A stretch of DNA of 40,024 nt from CAZWRK01 sp964635875 (GTDB lineage Bacteria; Pseudomonadota; Gammaproteobacteria; Burkholderiales; Aquaspirillaceae), in assembly GCA_964635875.1 (NCBI GenBank), contig CAZWRK010000026.1, forward strand, positions 1 to 40,024. Direction: 5' to 3'. Under the pieces are notes generated by a model that worked only from the letters and a program-made list of their open reading frames with translations, did not search any database and was not told where the DNA came from. Shown here one piece after another: positions 8,208 to 17,739 of the stretch (position 1 is the first letter of the stretch; every line of letters starts with the position of its first letter). The translations under genes and the position numbers were made by a program.

Positions 8208-9599
8208 ATGAAAATTAATAGCTTAAATATGTCAGGAAAGTCGGTTGCCGTCGTCGGAATGGGCGATTCAGGCACCGCAGTGGCGCGCTGGTTTACGGGA
8301 CATGATGAGGTGCATCGCTTGGTTTTATGCGATAGCCGCTCTGAACCGCCGCGTGCGGATGTCTTGCGCGAGGAAATGCCGCATGCCAGTTGGCGTTTAG
8401 GCGGTTTTCGTACCGATAGTTTTAGTGATTGTGATGTGTTGGTCATGAGCCCAGGGGTGCCGGTTTCGACGCCTGCGATTGCTGAATTTGCACAACGTGG
8501 CGGCGAGGTGATTGGCGACGTTGAACTATTTGCACGGGCGATTGCGGGTTCGGGCTGCAAAGTGATTGCGATTACCGGCTCCAACGGTAAATCGACCGTC
8601 ACGGAATTGGTCGGGCATTTATGCCGCGAAGCCGGTTTGGATACGGTTGTCGCAGGCAATATTGGCTTGCCGGTCATGGCCGCGTTGCGCGAGCGTAAGA
8701 CCGCTGGATCGTTGCCGGACGTTTTTGTGTTGGAACTGTCGAGTTTTCAGCTCGAAACAACTTTTTCTTTGCACCCCGATGCGGCAACAGTCTTGAATAT
8801 TTCGGAAGACCACCTCGACCGTTATCGTGATTTATTGGCGTACGCCGATAGCAAAGCCTGCATTTTTAATGGCGAAGGTGTGCAAATTATCAATCGGGAC
8901 GATGTATTTGTCCGAGCGATGGCGCGTGCGGGTCGGGTGCAGCGCGAATTTAGCTTGAAGTCTTTGCAGGCGGATTATGCGTTGCATGAAAAAGACGGCG
9001 CGTATTTTCTGTGTGTGCAAGGGCAGCCGGTGCTGAATTTTGCACAGATGAAACTGCCTGGCTTACATAATGCGGCGAATGCCTTGGCGGCGTTGGCCTT
9101 GTGCGAGGCGATTGATTTGCCGCGCGAAGCCTTGTTGACCGGCTTGCAAAGCTTTAGAGGCTTGCCGCATCGAGTGGAGTTTGTGCGCACGATTGGGGGC
9201 GTCGATTTCTTTGATGACTCCAAGGGCACAAACGTGGGCGCGACCGAGGCGGCATTGAATGGCATGGTGCGCCCGGTGGTGCTGATTGCTGGGGGCGATG
9301 GCAAGGGACAGGATTTCTCGCCGTTGTTGCCTGCCTTGCAACGGATTGGGCGGGCGGTGGTGTTGATTGGCCGCGATGCGCCGGTGATTCGCTCGGCGTT
9401 GGCGGGTCTTACGGTACCGATTATTAGCTGTGGCACGCTCGAAGAGGCCACGCGCATGGCCTTTTCGCAGGCGCAAAGTGGCGATGCTGTGCTTTTATCG
9501 CCCGCTTGTGCGAGTTTGGATATGTTCCGAAATTATAGTCATCGCGCGGATGTCTTTATTGCCGAGTGCCATCAAATTGCTGCGGAGCAGGGGGCTTGA
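8208..9599 (+). CDS. murD: UDP-MurNAc-L-alanine--D-glutamate ligase MurD
   Basis: MurD adds D-glutamate to UDP-MurNAc-L-Ala. The 463-aa product begins with a Rossmann-like UDP-binding domain (VAVVGMGDSG), then the ATP loop GSNGKST (124-130), and ends with the Mur-ligase C-terminal domain including FDDSKGTN and LLSPACASLDMF. The start is ATG 8208, 12 bases after mraY, with AGGACG ahead of it. The stop overlaps the ftsW start (TGATG). Confidence 0.97.
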   Translation: MKINSLNMSGKSVAVVGMGDSGTAVARWFTGHDEVHRLVLCDSRSEPPRADVLREEMPHASWRLGGFRTDSFSDCDVLVMSPGVPVSTPAIAEFAQRGGEVIGDVELFARAIAGSGCKVIAITGSNGKSTVTELVGHLCREAGLDTVVAGNIGLPVMAALRERKTAGSLPDVFVLELSSFQLETTFSLHPDAATVLNISEDHLDRYRDLLAYADSKACIFNGEGVQIINRDDVFVRAMARAGRVQREFSLKSLQADYALHEKDGAYFLCVQGQPVLNFAQMKLPGLHNAANALAALALCEAIDLPREALLTGLQSFRGLPHRVEFVRTIGGVDFFDDSKGTNVGATEAALNGMVRPVVLIAGGDGKGQDFSPLLPALQRIGRAVVLIGRDAPVIRSALAGLTVPIISCGTLEEATRMAFSQAQSGDAVLLSPACASLDMFRNYSHRADVFIAECHQIAAEQGA

Positions 9600-10840
9600 T
9601 GAAATTTGGCCGTCAACCACAAAAAAACACCTTGTCCGTCCCCACCAGTTTTCATGATGAACTGCTGATGTGGGTGATCGCGGCACTCTTGTCCATTGGC
9701 TTGGTGATGGTGTATTCGGCGTCGATTGCTTATGCCGAAGCGGATCGAGATACTCATAACCGTTACTTTTACTTGATCCGTCATGGTTTTGTGTTAGTGG
9801 TGGCACTGACGGCGGGGTGGATTGCATGGCAAATCCCGAGCCATTTATGGGCGCGCTATGCGGGGCCTTTGTTCTTGTTTGCCTTGTTGTTGCTGTTTTT
9901 GGTGCTGGTGCCGGGGATTGGTAAGGTGGTGAACGGCTCGCGGCGCTGGATTTCGCTCGGGTTTATGAATTTGCAGCCCTCTGAAATCGCCAAAATCGCA
10001 GTTGTGCTGTATGCGGCCGATTACACGGTGCGCAAAGCCGATGTGATGCATAGCTTGGTGCAAGGGTTTTTACCGATGGCGATCGCCATCATTATCACGG
10101 GGATGTTGCTGCTGTCCGAGCCGGACTTTGGCGCATTTGCGGTGATTTCGTGTGTGGCGATGTGTGCGCTGTTTTTGGGCGGGATTAACGGCAAAATTTT
10201 TGTGGGCCTGATCGTGACCTCGATTGTCGGTTTTGCCTTGCTCATTATCAGTTCTCCGTACCGGATGCAGCGGGTGATTGGTTTTATGGACCCGTGGCAA
10301 GATCCTTACGGCAAGGGTTATCAGTTGTCTCATGCGCTGATTGCGATTGGTCGCGGCGGGGTGTGGGGCGTCGGTTTGGGCAATAGCGTTGAGAAACTAT
10401 TCTATTTGCCCGAAGCGCATACCGACTTTTTATTGGCGGTGATTGCCGAAGAACTAGGGATGCTCGGGGTCTTAACCGTGATCGCCCTGTTTAGTTTTAT
10501 TGTCTGGCGTGCGTTTATGATTGGCCTGACCGCGAAGAAGCTGGAGCGGTTTTTTCCCTCTTTAGTGGCACAGTCGATCGGTATTTGGTTTGGCATTCAG
10601 TCGTTCATTAATTTGGGCGTGAATATGGGTTTGCTGCCGACCAAGGGTTTGACGCTGCCGTTGTTGTCGTATGGGGGGAGTGCGTTGCTGGCAAACTGCA
10701 TCGTTCTCGCGATTTTGCTGCGCATTGATTGGGAAAACCGGCAGCTTTTATGTGGCTATTCATTGCCGAGTGAGTCATCAGAAAAAAGCAGCATTGCTTC
10801 GCGCTCACGTTTAATGACGATTGGTCGTACGCAGTTTTAA
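9599..10840 (+). CDS. ftsW: Peptidoglycan glycosyltransferase FtsW
   Basis: FtsW is the SEDS-family polymerase that makes septal glycan strands from lipid II together with FtsI. The 413-aa product is a multi-pass membrane protein starting near residue 22. It contains NGSRRWI, LQPSEIAK, the PEAHTDF motif (271-277, with the SEDS catalytic aspartate at 276) and LLSYGGSALL near the last membrane segments. The ATG at 9599 overlaps the murD stop and is preferred over an upstream in-frame start at 9566 inside murD. Confidence 0.97.
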   Translation: MKFGRQPQKNTLSVPTSFHDELLMWVIAALLSIGLVMVYSASIAYAEADRDTHNRYFYLIRHGFVLVVALTAGWIAWQIPSHLWARYAGPLFLFALLLLFLVLVPGIGKVVNGSRRWISLGFMNLQPSEIAKIAVVLYAADYTVRKADVMHSLVQGFLPMAIAIIITGMLLLSEPDFGAFAVISCVAMCALFLGGINGKIFVGLIVTSIVGFALLIISSPYRMQRVIGFMDPWQDPYGKGYQLSHALIAIGRGGVWGVGLGNSVEKLFYLPEAHTDFLLAVIAEELGMLGVLTVIALFSFIVWRAFMIGLTAKKLERFFPSLVAQSIGIWFGIQSFINLGVNMGLLPTKGLTLPLLSYGGSALLANCIVLAILLRIDWENRQLLCGYSLPSESSEKSSIASRSRLMTIGRTQF

Positions 10841-10857
10841 GGGAATTCACGAACAGC

Positions 10858-11925
10858 ATGAAAAAACGCACGATTATGGTGATGGCAGGCGGCACAGGCG
10901 GACATATTTTTCCCGCTTTGGCGGTGGCCGATACCCTCAAGGCACGTGGCTGGTCGGTGATCTGGCTGGGGGCAGCCGGTGGCATGGAAACGCGCTTGGT
11001 TCCGCAGCGCGGTTATCCGATGGAAACGCTCGCGATTTCGGGTGTGCGCGGCAATGGTGTGAAGCGTTGGTTGATGTTGCCTTTTGTTTTGGCGCGCGCC
11101 GCACTAAAATGCGCGGCCATTATTTTGCGATACCGGCCGGATGTTGCGATTGGTTTTGGCGGTTATACCGGCTTCCCGGGCGGGGTCATGAGTCGTTTCT
11201 TTTGGAAACCTTTGGTGATTCATGAGCAAAATTCGGTTGCGGGGCTGACGAATCGTTTGCTGTCGCGCATTGCGACCCGCACCTTGTTTGCGTTCCCAGA
11301 GGCTTTTTCAGATCAATCGGGCTTGGTCGGGAATCCTGTGCGGGCGGATATTGCAGCGGTGCCGCCGCCAGAGGTGCGTTTTGCAGGACGAACCGGCCCA
11401 CTGCGTATTTTAGTGGTGGGGGGCAGTTTGGGCGCGAAAGCGTTTAATGAGTTATTGCCGAAGGCGTTGGCGTTGTTGCCCGAAGCGCAGCGTCCGATTG
11501 TGGTGCATCAGGCGGGCGCAAAACAAATTGACGCCTTGCGTGAAAATTATGCCGCGGCCGGTGTGACGGTCGATGCGCGTGCTTTTATTGATGACATGGC
11601 GCAGGCCTATGCTGAGGCGGATTTGTTAATTTGTCGTTCGGGGGCTTTGACGGTCGCAGAATTGGCCGCAGCAGGGTGCGCGAGTGTGTTGGTGCCTTTT
11701 CCGCATGCTGTCGATGATCACCAAACGGGTAATGCGCGTTTTCTGTCTGAAGCGGGTGCGGCACGCTTGATTCAGCAGTCTGCTTTGACTGTTGAGGGGC
11801 TTGCGGCATTGATGACAGAAATGACGCGGGAAACGTGTTTGGCGATGGCGGTGCAAGCGCGTCAGCTCGCTTTGCCGGATGCTGCGGCGCACGTTGCAGA
11901 TGTATGTGAGCAGCTTGCGGGGTAA
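10858..11925 (+). CDS. murG: UDP-GlcNAc:lipid I N-acetylglucosamine transferase MurG
   Basis: MurG adds GlcNAc to lipid I on the inner face of the membrane, producing lipid II. The 355-aa GT-B fold protein shows the N-terminal glycine loop GGTGGH (11-16), HEQNSVAGL in the middle and a second glycine loop VVGGSLGAKAFN at the start of the UDP-GlcNAc domain. The segment RSGALTVAELAAAG followed by PFPHAVDDHQTGNA is the sugar-nucleotide site. It follows ftsW by 17 bases. A 111-base space without a recognisable terminator separates it from murC. Confidence 0.98.
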   Translation: MKKRTIMVMAGGTGGHIFPALAVADTLKARGWSVIWLGAAGGMETRLVPQRGYPMETLAISGVRGNGVKRWLMLPFVLARAALKCAAIILRYRPDVAIGFGGYTGFPGGVMSRFFWKPLVIHEQNSVAGLTNRLLSRIATRTLFAFPEAFSDQSGLVGNPVRADIAAVPPPEVRFAGRTGPLRILVVGGSLGAKAFNELLPKALALLPEAQRPIVVHQAGAKQIDALRENYAAAGVTVDARAFIDDMAQAYAEADLLICRSGALTVAELAAAGCASVLVPFPHAVDDHQTGNARFLSEAGAARLIQQSALTVEGLAALMTEMTRETCLAMAVQARQLALPDAAAHVADVCEQLAG

Positions 11926-12036
11926 ACTCTGCGTAAAATCACATTAATTTTGTGAGTTTGGCGTGAGAGAAACAGACGTTTTTTCTAAAACACGGTATGC
12001 TTTGCGACTTTCTGGCGCAGAAAAACTATTCATTTA

Positions 12037-13446
12037 ATGAAAAACAAGGTTAGACATATTCATTTTGTCGGTATCGGTGGTGTGGGCATGTCCGGTATCG
12101 CTGAGGTTTTATTGACGCTAGGCTATGTGGTGTCCGGCTCAGACATGGCTGATGGCGCTGCGACGCAGCGACTGGCGCAGGCCGGCGCGCAGATCTTTCT
12201 CGGTCATGATGCCCGTTTCGTTGAGGGCGCTGATGTTGTCGTGACCTCGACGGCGGTTTCTGCTGAAAACCCCGAAGTAGCGGCGGCGCGCGCAGCCAAC
12301 ATTCCGGTGGTGCCGCGGGCGATGATGTTGGCGGAGCTGATGCGCTTTAAGCAAGGGATTGCCATCGCAGGTACGCACGGCAAAACCACCACAACGAGCC
12401 TAACCGCCTCTATTTTGGCTGCGGCGCATTTAGACCCGACTTTTGTGATTGGCGGCAAGTTGACCGCAGCAGGCACGAATGCGCGACTGGGTCAGGGCGA
12501 GTTTTTGGTGGCCGAAGCGGACGAGTCGGATGCGTCGTTTTTGCATTTGATGCCGGTGATGGCGGTTGTGACCAATATCGACGCCGATCATATGGACACT
12601 TATGGCCATGATTTGGCCAAGCTGCATCAAGCTTTTATCGACTTTTTGCACCATTTACCGTTTTATGGTCGGGCGATCGTCTGTGTGGATGACGCGGGCG
12701 TGCGCGAAGTGTTGCCGCGGGTGACTAAACCGATCACAACCTATGGCTTTGCGCCCGAAGCGATGGTGCGGGCACAGCAGGTTCAGGCGGATCAAGGGCA
12801 GATGCATTTTGAGGTGGTGTTGAATAACGACCCTGCAACCGCATTTGCAGTGACCTTGAACTTGCCCGGCGAACACAACGTGCAAAATGCGCTGGCCGCG
12901 ATTGCCGTGGCGCTAGAGTGTGGTGCAACGGTGGAGTCGATTCAGCATGCTTTACGCGATTTCTCGGGCGTGGGGCGTCGTTTTCAGCGCTATGGTGATC
13001 TTCCTCTGCCGACTGGCGGTTCGTTTACCCTGATTGATGATTATGGGCACCATCCGGTTGAAATGGAGGCGACGATCGCTGCGGCGCGTGGCGCATTCCC
13101 CGATCGACGCTTAGTGTTGGCTTTTCAGCCGCATCGTTACACCCGAACGCGTGATTTGTTTGAAGACTTCACGCGGGTTCTCTCTCGTGTTGACGGTTTG
13201 TTGTTGGCCGAGGTGTACGCGGCGGGTGAGCAGCCGATTGTGGCTGCAGATGGCCGTGCTTTGGCACGTGCTTTGCGCGTGACGGGGCGTGTGGAACCCG
13301 TTTTTGTCGAAAATATTGCCGGTTTGCCAGAAGCGATTATTGACTATGTTCGTGATGGGGATGTGGTGATCACAATGGGCGCAGGCTCTGTCGGTGCGGT
13401 TGCGGGCAAGGTTCGGGCGCGGATTCAACAGGATTCCCAAGCATGA
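12037..13446 (+). CDS. murC: UDP-N-acetylmuramate--L-alanine ligase MurC
   Basis: MurC adds the first amino acid, L-alanine, to UDP-MurNAc. The 469-aa product begins with the UDP-binding loop GIGGVGMSG (12-20), followed by the ATP loop GTHGKTTTT (112-120) and the C-terminal segments DDYGHHP and FQPHRYTRT. The ATG at 12037 matches the family start but has no clear Shine-Dalgarno sequence. The 111 bases upstream contain an AT-rich imperfect dyad but no promoter I can defend. The stop overlaps the ddlB start (ATGA). murB, sometimes found next to murC, is not here. Confidence 0.98.
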   Translation: MKNKVRHIHFVGIGGVGMSGIAEVLLTLGYVVSGSDMADGAATQRLAQAGAQIFLGHDARFVEGADVVVTSTAVSAENPEVAAARAANIPVVPRAMMLAELMRFKQGIAIAGTHGKTTTTSLTASILAAAHLDPTFVIGGKLTAAGTNARLGQGEFLVAEADESDASFLHLMPVMAVVTNIDADHMDTYGHDLAKLHQAFIDFLHHLPFYGRAIVCVDDAGVREVLPRVTKPITTYGFAPEAMVRAQQVQADQGQMHFEVVLNNDPATAFAVTLNLPGEHNVQNALAAIAVALECGATVESIQHALRDFSGVGRRFQRYGDLPLPTGGSFTLIDDYGHHPVEMEATIAAARGAFPDRRLVLAFQPHRYTRTRDLFEDFTRVLSRVDGLLLAEVYAAGEQPIVAADGRALARALRVTGRVEPVFVENIAGLPEAIIDYVRDGDVVITMGAGSVGAVAGKVRARIQQDSQA

Positions 13447-14357
13447 AAAATCAATACGGAAAAGTGGCAGTGCTCTTCGGTGGTCACTCTGCTGAGCGTG
13501 AAGTGTCTTTAATGAGCGGTCAGGGCGTGCTTGAGGCGCTGCGTTCTCAAGGGGTTGATGCCCATGCATTTGACCCTGCTGAACGTCCAATTTGGGCGCT
13601 GAAAGAAGAAGGCTTTAGCCGCGCGTTTATTGCGTTACATGGTCGCGGTGGCGAGGATGGTACGATTCAGGCTGCGTTAGAGCTGATGGGTATTCCTTAC
13701 ACGGGTAGCGGTGTGATGGCGTCTAGCGTGGGCATGGACAAATTTCGCACCAAATTGATTTGGCAGGCTGCGGGGATTCCGACACCTGCCTATTGTGTAT
13801 TATCGGCCGAGAGTGATTTTGCGGAGATTGAACAAAGCTTAGGTTTGCCGATCATGGTGAAGCCCGCGCATGAGGGGTCGTCGATTGGCATCGTCAAAGT
13901 GAGTCAAGCCGGCGAACTGCGTGAAGCGTATTTCGAAGCCGCGCGCCGAGATAGCGTGGTGATTGCGGAAGCTTTTGTGTCGGGACGTGAATATACCGCT
14001 CCGATTTTAGGTGATCGCGCACTGCCGTTGATTCGCATCGAAGCGCCACAAGGTAATTACGATTACCAAAATAAATATTTTAGCGATGATACCCGCTATT
14101 TTTGCCCGTCCGGTTTGCCAGAAGCGCTGGAAGCTGAGATTCAATCGGTGGTGATGAAGGCGTTTCAGCTTTTGGGAGCGGAAGGCTGGGGGCGCATTGA
14201 TTTAATGTTGGACGCAGACAATCGTTATTTTCTGTTGGAAATTAATACGTCGCCGGGGATGACGGGTCATAGTTTGGTGCCGATGGCGGCCGCGCAGGCG
14301 GGTTTGAACTATCCGGCTTTGTGTTTGTCCATTCTGGACGGGGCTCATGTGGGATAA
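13443..14357 (+). CDS. ddlB: D-alanine--D-alanine ligase
   Basis: Ddl makes D-Ala-D-Ala, the substrate of MurF. The 304-aa ATP-grasp enzyme has the N-terminal FGGHSAEREVSLMSG motif, HGRGGEDGTIQ, the ATP-grasp segment IMVKPAHEGSSIGI, and the C-terminal metal and D-Ala site EINTSPGMTGHSLVP. All are intact, with length typical of the DdlB type that sits in dcw clusters. The start overlaps the murC stop. Its own end overlaps ftsQ by 11 bases, so translation of the two is likely coupled. Confidence 0.97.
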   Translation: MKNQYGKVAVLFGGHSAEREVSLMSGQGVLEALRSQGVDAHAFDPAERPIWALKEEGFSRAFIALHGRGGEDGTIQAALELMGIPYTGSGVMASSVGMDKFRTKLIWQAAGIPTPAYCVLSAESDFAEIEQSLGLPIMVKPAHEGSSIGIVKVSQAGELREAYFEAARRDSVVIAEAFVSGREYTAPILGDRALPLIRIEAPQGNYDYQNKYFSDDTRYFCPSGLPEALEAEIQSVVMKAFQLLGAEGWGRIDLMLDADNRYFLLEINTSPGMTGHSLVPMAAAQAGLNYPALCLSILDGAHVG

Positions 14358-15090
14358 TCACCGGCTTCTCACGCAAATTTCACGGTTGATGGTTGCTTTT
14401 TCGGCCGTATTGTTGATTTACTCGGGTGGACTGTGGCTGGCCAGTTCGTCACGTTTTCCCGTGCAAAAAATCCAAATCGAGGGCCAATTGCATCATGTTA
14501 CTGGCGACCAATTGCGTTATATCGTCGAACATGAGTTAAAAGGCACGTTTTTTACGCTCGATTTAGAAAGTGCGCGAGAAGCGTTTCGAAAACTGCCTTG
14601 GGTGCGTTTTGCCAGTGTGCGTCGCCAATGGCCTGATCGAATGGTCGTGGAGGTTGAAGAGCATGTGCCGGTTGCACGTTGGGGCGATGCGGGGCTGCTT
14701 TCAGATCAAGGCGTGTGGTTTGATGCCGCGCTGGATGACCCTCTGCCTTTGGTGAAAGGCCCAACGGGCAGCGAAAAATTGCTCGCCAGCAAGCTCAATA
14801 CATTTTCGAAAGTATTGGCGGCGGCGGGACTGAAAGTGGCGGAAATTCGATTGGCTCCGCGCCAAGCTTGGGAGGTTAAGCTGGATAACGCGATCGTGCT
14901 GAAGCTAGGCCGTGACGAAATTGATACTCGCCTGACACGATTTGCGCGTCATTGGACGGGGCATATGGCTGATTTGCCATACAATATCGACTACGTGGAT
15001 TTGCGCTATCCGAATGGATTTTCTGTGCACATGCCAGATTTTCACCCAAGTAAATCGCAAAACTCTGCTGTGCCTGCGCGCGCAGCCTAG
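14347..15090 (+). CDS. ftsQ: Cell division protein FtsQ
   Basis: FtsQ is a bitopic membrane protein that recruits FtsL and FtsB and links early and late divisome proteins. The 247-aa product has a membrane segment at about residues 12-32. A POTRA domain follows (from FPVQKIQIEGQL), then the FtsQ domain with LPWVRFASVRRQWPDRM and VEEHVPVARW. The tail holds the NIDYVDLRYPNGF segment that ends the conserved domain. The ATG at 14347 lies inside the end of ddlB. Confidence 0.96.
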   Translation: MWDNHRLLTQISRLMVAFSAVLLIYSGGLWLASSSRFPVQKIQIEGQLHHVTGDQLRYIVEHELKGTFFTLDLESAREAFRKLPWVRFASVRRQWPDRMVVEVEEHVPVARWGDAGLLSDQGVWFDAALDDPLPLVKGPTGSEKLLASKLNTFSKVLAAAGLKVAEIRLAPRQAWEVKLDNAIVLKLGRDEIDTRLTRFARHWTGHMADLPYNIDYVDLRYPNGFSVHMPDFHPSKSQNSAVPARAA

Positions 15091-15116
15091 ACTGAATAAA
15101 GACGCTGGAGCGACGT

Positions 15117-16355
15117 GTGAGTAAACCGAAAGAGTCCAAGAGCATGCTGGTCGGCCTTGATATCGGCACGTCCAAGATTGTGGCCGTGGTGGCTGAGGTA
15201 TTAGAAGATGGTTCCCTGAATATTGTCGGCATGGGAAACACCCCTTCGCGCGGTTTGCGTAAGGGTATGGTAGTCAATATTGATTCTACGGTGAAGTCTA
15301 TTCAGCGAGCAGTTGAAGAGGCTGAACTGATGGCTGACTGCAAAATTAACGAAGTGTTCACTGGGATTGCAGGCAGTCATATTAAAAGTGTGAATTCGCA
15401 CGGGATGGTCGCGATTCGCGAGCGCGAAGTCATGCAAGCTGATATTGATCGTGTGATCGAAACGGCGCGCGCGGTCACGATTCCGCCCGATCACCAAGTT
15501 TTGCATATTTTGACGCAAGAATTTTGTATTGATGGCCAAGAAGACGTTCGCGAGCCGCTTGGTATGAGTGGTGTTCGTCTAGAGGCTCGAGTGCATATTG
15601 TGACCGGCGCGGTGAGTGCTGCCCAGAACATCTTAAAGTGCGTCCGGCGTTGTAACTTGGACGTGGGTGACCTGATTTTGCAGCCGCTGGCGAGTGCCAC
15701 GGCCGTCCTTACCGAAGACGAAAAAGATTTAGGCGTGTGTTTAGTGGATATTGGTGGGGGTACCACTGATATTTCCGTGTTTATTGGCGGGGCGATCCGT
15801 CATACCTCGGTGATTCCAATTGCTGGCGATCAAATTACCAATGATGTCGCGATGGCATTAAGGACACCGACGAAAGAAGCCGAAGATTTAAAAGTGGCAC
15901 ATGGTTGCGCTTTAGCGCGTCTGGCCGATCCGAGCCAAATGGTTAAAGTACCGGGCGTTGGTGAGCGTGGCCCGCGTGAGTTATCTCGGGCGACGCTGGC
16001 CGAAGTGATCGAGCCGCGTGTAGAAGAGTTGTTTCAATTGGTGTTGCAAGACTTGCGTCGCAGTGGATTTGAAGACGTTCTCTCCTCCGGCATTGTATTG
16101 ACCGGCGGCTCGAGCCTGATGAACGGGATGGCCGAATTGGCAGAGGAAGTGTTTCATATGCCGGTGCGCGTCGGCTTGCCACGTTATTTTAGTGGCCTAG
16201 ATTCAGTGATGAAAAACCCGCGTTATTCAACCGCAGTTGGCTTGCTCTTGATTGGGAAAGATCAGGTGCATCGCCCTGTTCCTGCGAAAGAAGACAATGG
16301 CTCTATTGGTAGCGCCCTCTCAAGGATGAGGGCGTGGTTTGCAGGCAATTTCTAA
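15117..16355 (+). CDS. ftsA: Cell division protein FtsA
   Basis: FtsA is the actin-like membrane tether of the FtsZ ring. The 412-aa product has the N-terminal phosphate loop VGLDIGTSKI, the second ATP motif LVDIGGGTTDISVF, and the adenosine motif VLTGGSSLMNGM. The C-terminal amphipathic helix (SALSRMRAWFAGNF) is the membrane-targeting peptide. The start is GTG at 15117 with GGAG at 15107-15110. ftsZ follows after 66 bases without a visible terminator. Confidence 0.97.
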   Translation: MSKPKESKSMLVGLDIGTSKIVAVVAEVLEDGSLNIVGMGNTPSRGLRKGMVVNIDSTVKSIQRAVEEAELMADCKINEVFTGIAGSHIKSVNSHGMVAIREREVMQADIDRVIETARAVTIPPDHQVLHILTQEFCIDGQEDVREPLGMSGVRLEARVHIVTGAVSAAQNILKCVRRCNLDVGDLILQPLASATAVLTEDEKDLGVCLVDIGGGTTDISVFIGGAIRHTSVIPIAGDQITNDVAMALRTPTKEAEDLKVAHGCALARLADPSQMVKVPGVGERGPRELSRATLAEVIEPRVEELFQLVLQDLRRSGFEDVLSSGIVLTGGSSLMNGMAELAEEVFHMPVRVGLPRYFSGLDSVMKNPRYSTAVGLLLIGKDQVHRPVPAKEDNGSIGSALSRMRAWFAGNF

Positions 16356-16421
16356 AGGTCTGTAGAGCATTTTTTTCGTTAGTTGAGACACGGTTAGACG
16401 CAGGTTTTGAGGAGAAAGGCA

Positions 16422-17642
16422 ATGAGTTCCATGGTTTTTGAGATGGTGCAGGAAGCGGAAACCAAAGGCGCGATCATTAAAGTGATCGGCGTTGGCGGTG
16501 GCGGCTGTAATGCAGTCGATAATATGATCGATGCCCGTGTTCAGGGCGTCGAGTTTATTTGCGCCAATACCGATGCCAAGGCTCTGATGCGTAACAAAGC
16601 CTCCGGCTTAATCCAGCTCGGTCAAACCTTGACCCGTGGATTGGGTGCGGGCGCGATCCCCGATGTCGGTCGTAATGCCGCCCTTGAAGACCGCGAGCGC
16701 ATCGCGGACTCGCTCAAAGGCGCAAACATGGTGTTTATTGCGGCAGGGATGGGCGGTGGCACCGGTACCGGTGCAGCACCTGTCGTTGCAGAAATCGCAA
16801 AAGGCCTCGGCATCTTAACCGTTGCGGTGGTCACCAAGCCTTTCGAGCACGAAGGCAAGCGCATGAAAGTGGCGCAGGCAGGGATTGAAGAACTGAAAAA
16901 GTTCGTGGATTCCCTCATCGTGATCCCGAACGAAAAGTTGATGGAAGTGCTGGGCGATGACATCACCATGCGCGAGGCCTTTAAGGCGGCCGATGATGTA
17001 TTGCGCGGTGCGGTCGCGGGTATTGCTGAAGTGATTACAACGCCTGGTCTGATTAGCGTCGACTTTGCCGACGTGCGCACCGTCATGGGCGAGATGGGCA
17101 TGGCGATGATGGGTTCGGCTGTGGCGTCGGGCGTTGATCGTGCACGTACCGCAGCAGAAGATGCGGTGGCCAGTCCGTTGCTGGATGACATCACCTTGAA
17201 TGGTGCGCGTGGCGTGCTGGTGAATATTTCGACCGCTCCAGGCTGTCTGAAAATGCGTGAATACCATCAAATCATGGGTATCGTTCGTGAGTACGCAGAT
17301 CCGGATGCCCAAATTAAGTTTGGTACTTCCGAGGTTGAGGATATGAGCGAAGACGATATCCGCGTGACCTTGATCGCGACGGGCTTGTCTTCCAACAAGC
17401 GTCCTGCTGCAGCTAAAGAAGAGCGTCGCCCAGAGTTCTTGCATGTAATTCAGACCGGAACAGATGGCCCTGTCAATACGAGCAGCAGCACGAATAGCAG
17501 CGCTAACTACAACGACCTTGATAAGCCTGCGGTATTCCGCGGCCGTCGTGGCGCAGCAACTACAGAATCCGTCGATTTCAGCAAACAAGAAGTGAGCGAT
17601 TCTTTTGATATTCCAGCGTTCTTGCGCAAACAGGCTGACTAA
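16422..17642 (+). CDS. ftsZ: Cell division protein FtsZ
   Basis: FtsZ is the tubulin-like GTPase that forms the division ring. The 406-aa product carries the tubulin signature GGGTGTG (111-117), the T7 loop region (NVDFADVRTVM-type, here ISVDFADVRTVMGEMGMAMMG), a Ser/Asn-rich variable linker near residues 345-370, and the conserved C-terminal peptide FDIPAFLRKQAD (395-406) that binds FtsA. The ATG at 16422 follows GAGGAG (16409-16414) by 7 bases and is preferred to the TTG-type start at 16407 inside that site. A second in-frame ATG lies at 16431. Confidence 0.98.
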   Translation: MSSMVFEMVQEAETKGAIIKVIGVGGGGCNAVDNMIDARVQGVEFICANTDAKALMRNKASGLIQLGQTLTRGLGAGAIPDVGRNAALEDRERIADSLKGANMVFIAAGMGGGTGTGAAPVVAEIAKGLGILTVAVVTKPFEHEGKRMKVAQAGIEELKKFVDSLIVIPNEKLMEVLGDDITMREAFKAADDVLRGAVAGIAEVITTPGLISVDFADVRTVMGEMGMAMMGSAVASGVDRARTAAEDAVASPLLDDITLNGARGVLVNISTAPGCLKMREYHQIMGIVREYADPDAQIKFGTSEVEDMSEDDIRVTLIATGLSSNKRPAAAKEERRPEFLHVIQTGTDGPVNTSSSTNSSANYNDLDKPAVFRGRRGAATTESVDFSKQEVSDSFDIPAFLRKQAD

Positions 17643-17739
17643 ATAGCCTGATACTATCTGCACAGCTGCTTGAATCAATCGAGCCTAATCGAAGGGCTGT
17701 GTTAGGATTCGCCTTACTTTCAGCGCATGAGAATAACGG

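Noticed and set aside
11926..12036. Possible promoter and terminator in the murG-murC spacer
   Set aside because: TATGCT at 11996 has no acceptable -35 partner and the inverted repeats are short and imperfect.
17643..17739. Separate promoter for lpxC
   Set aside because: No pair of boxes with acceptable spacing was found, although an independent promoter is common for lpxC in other bacteria.
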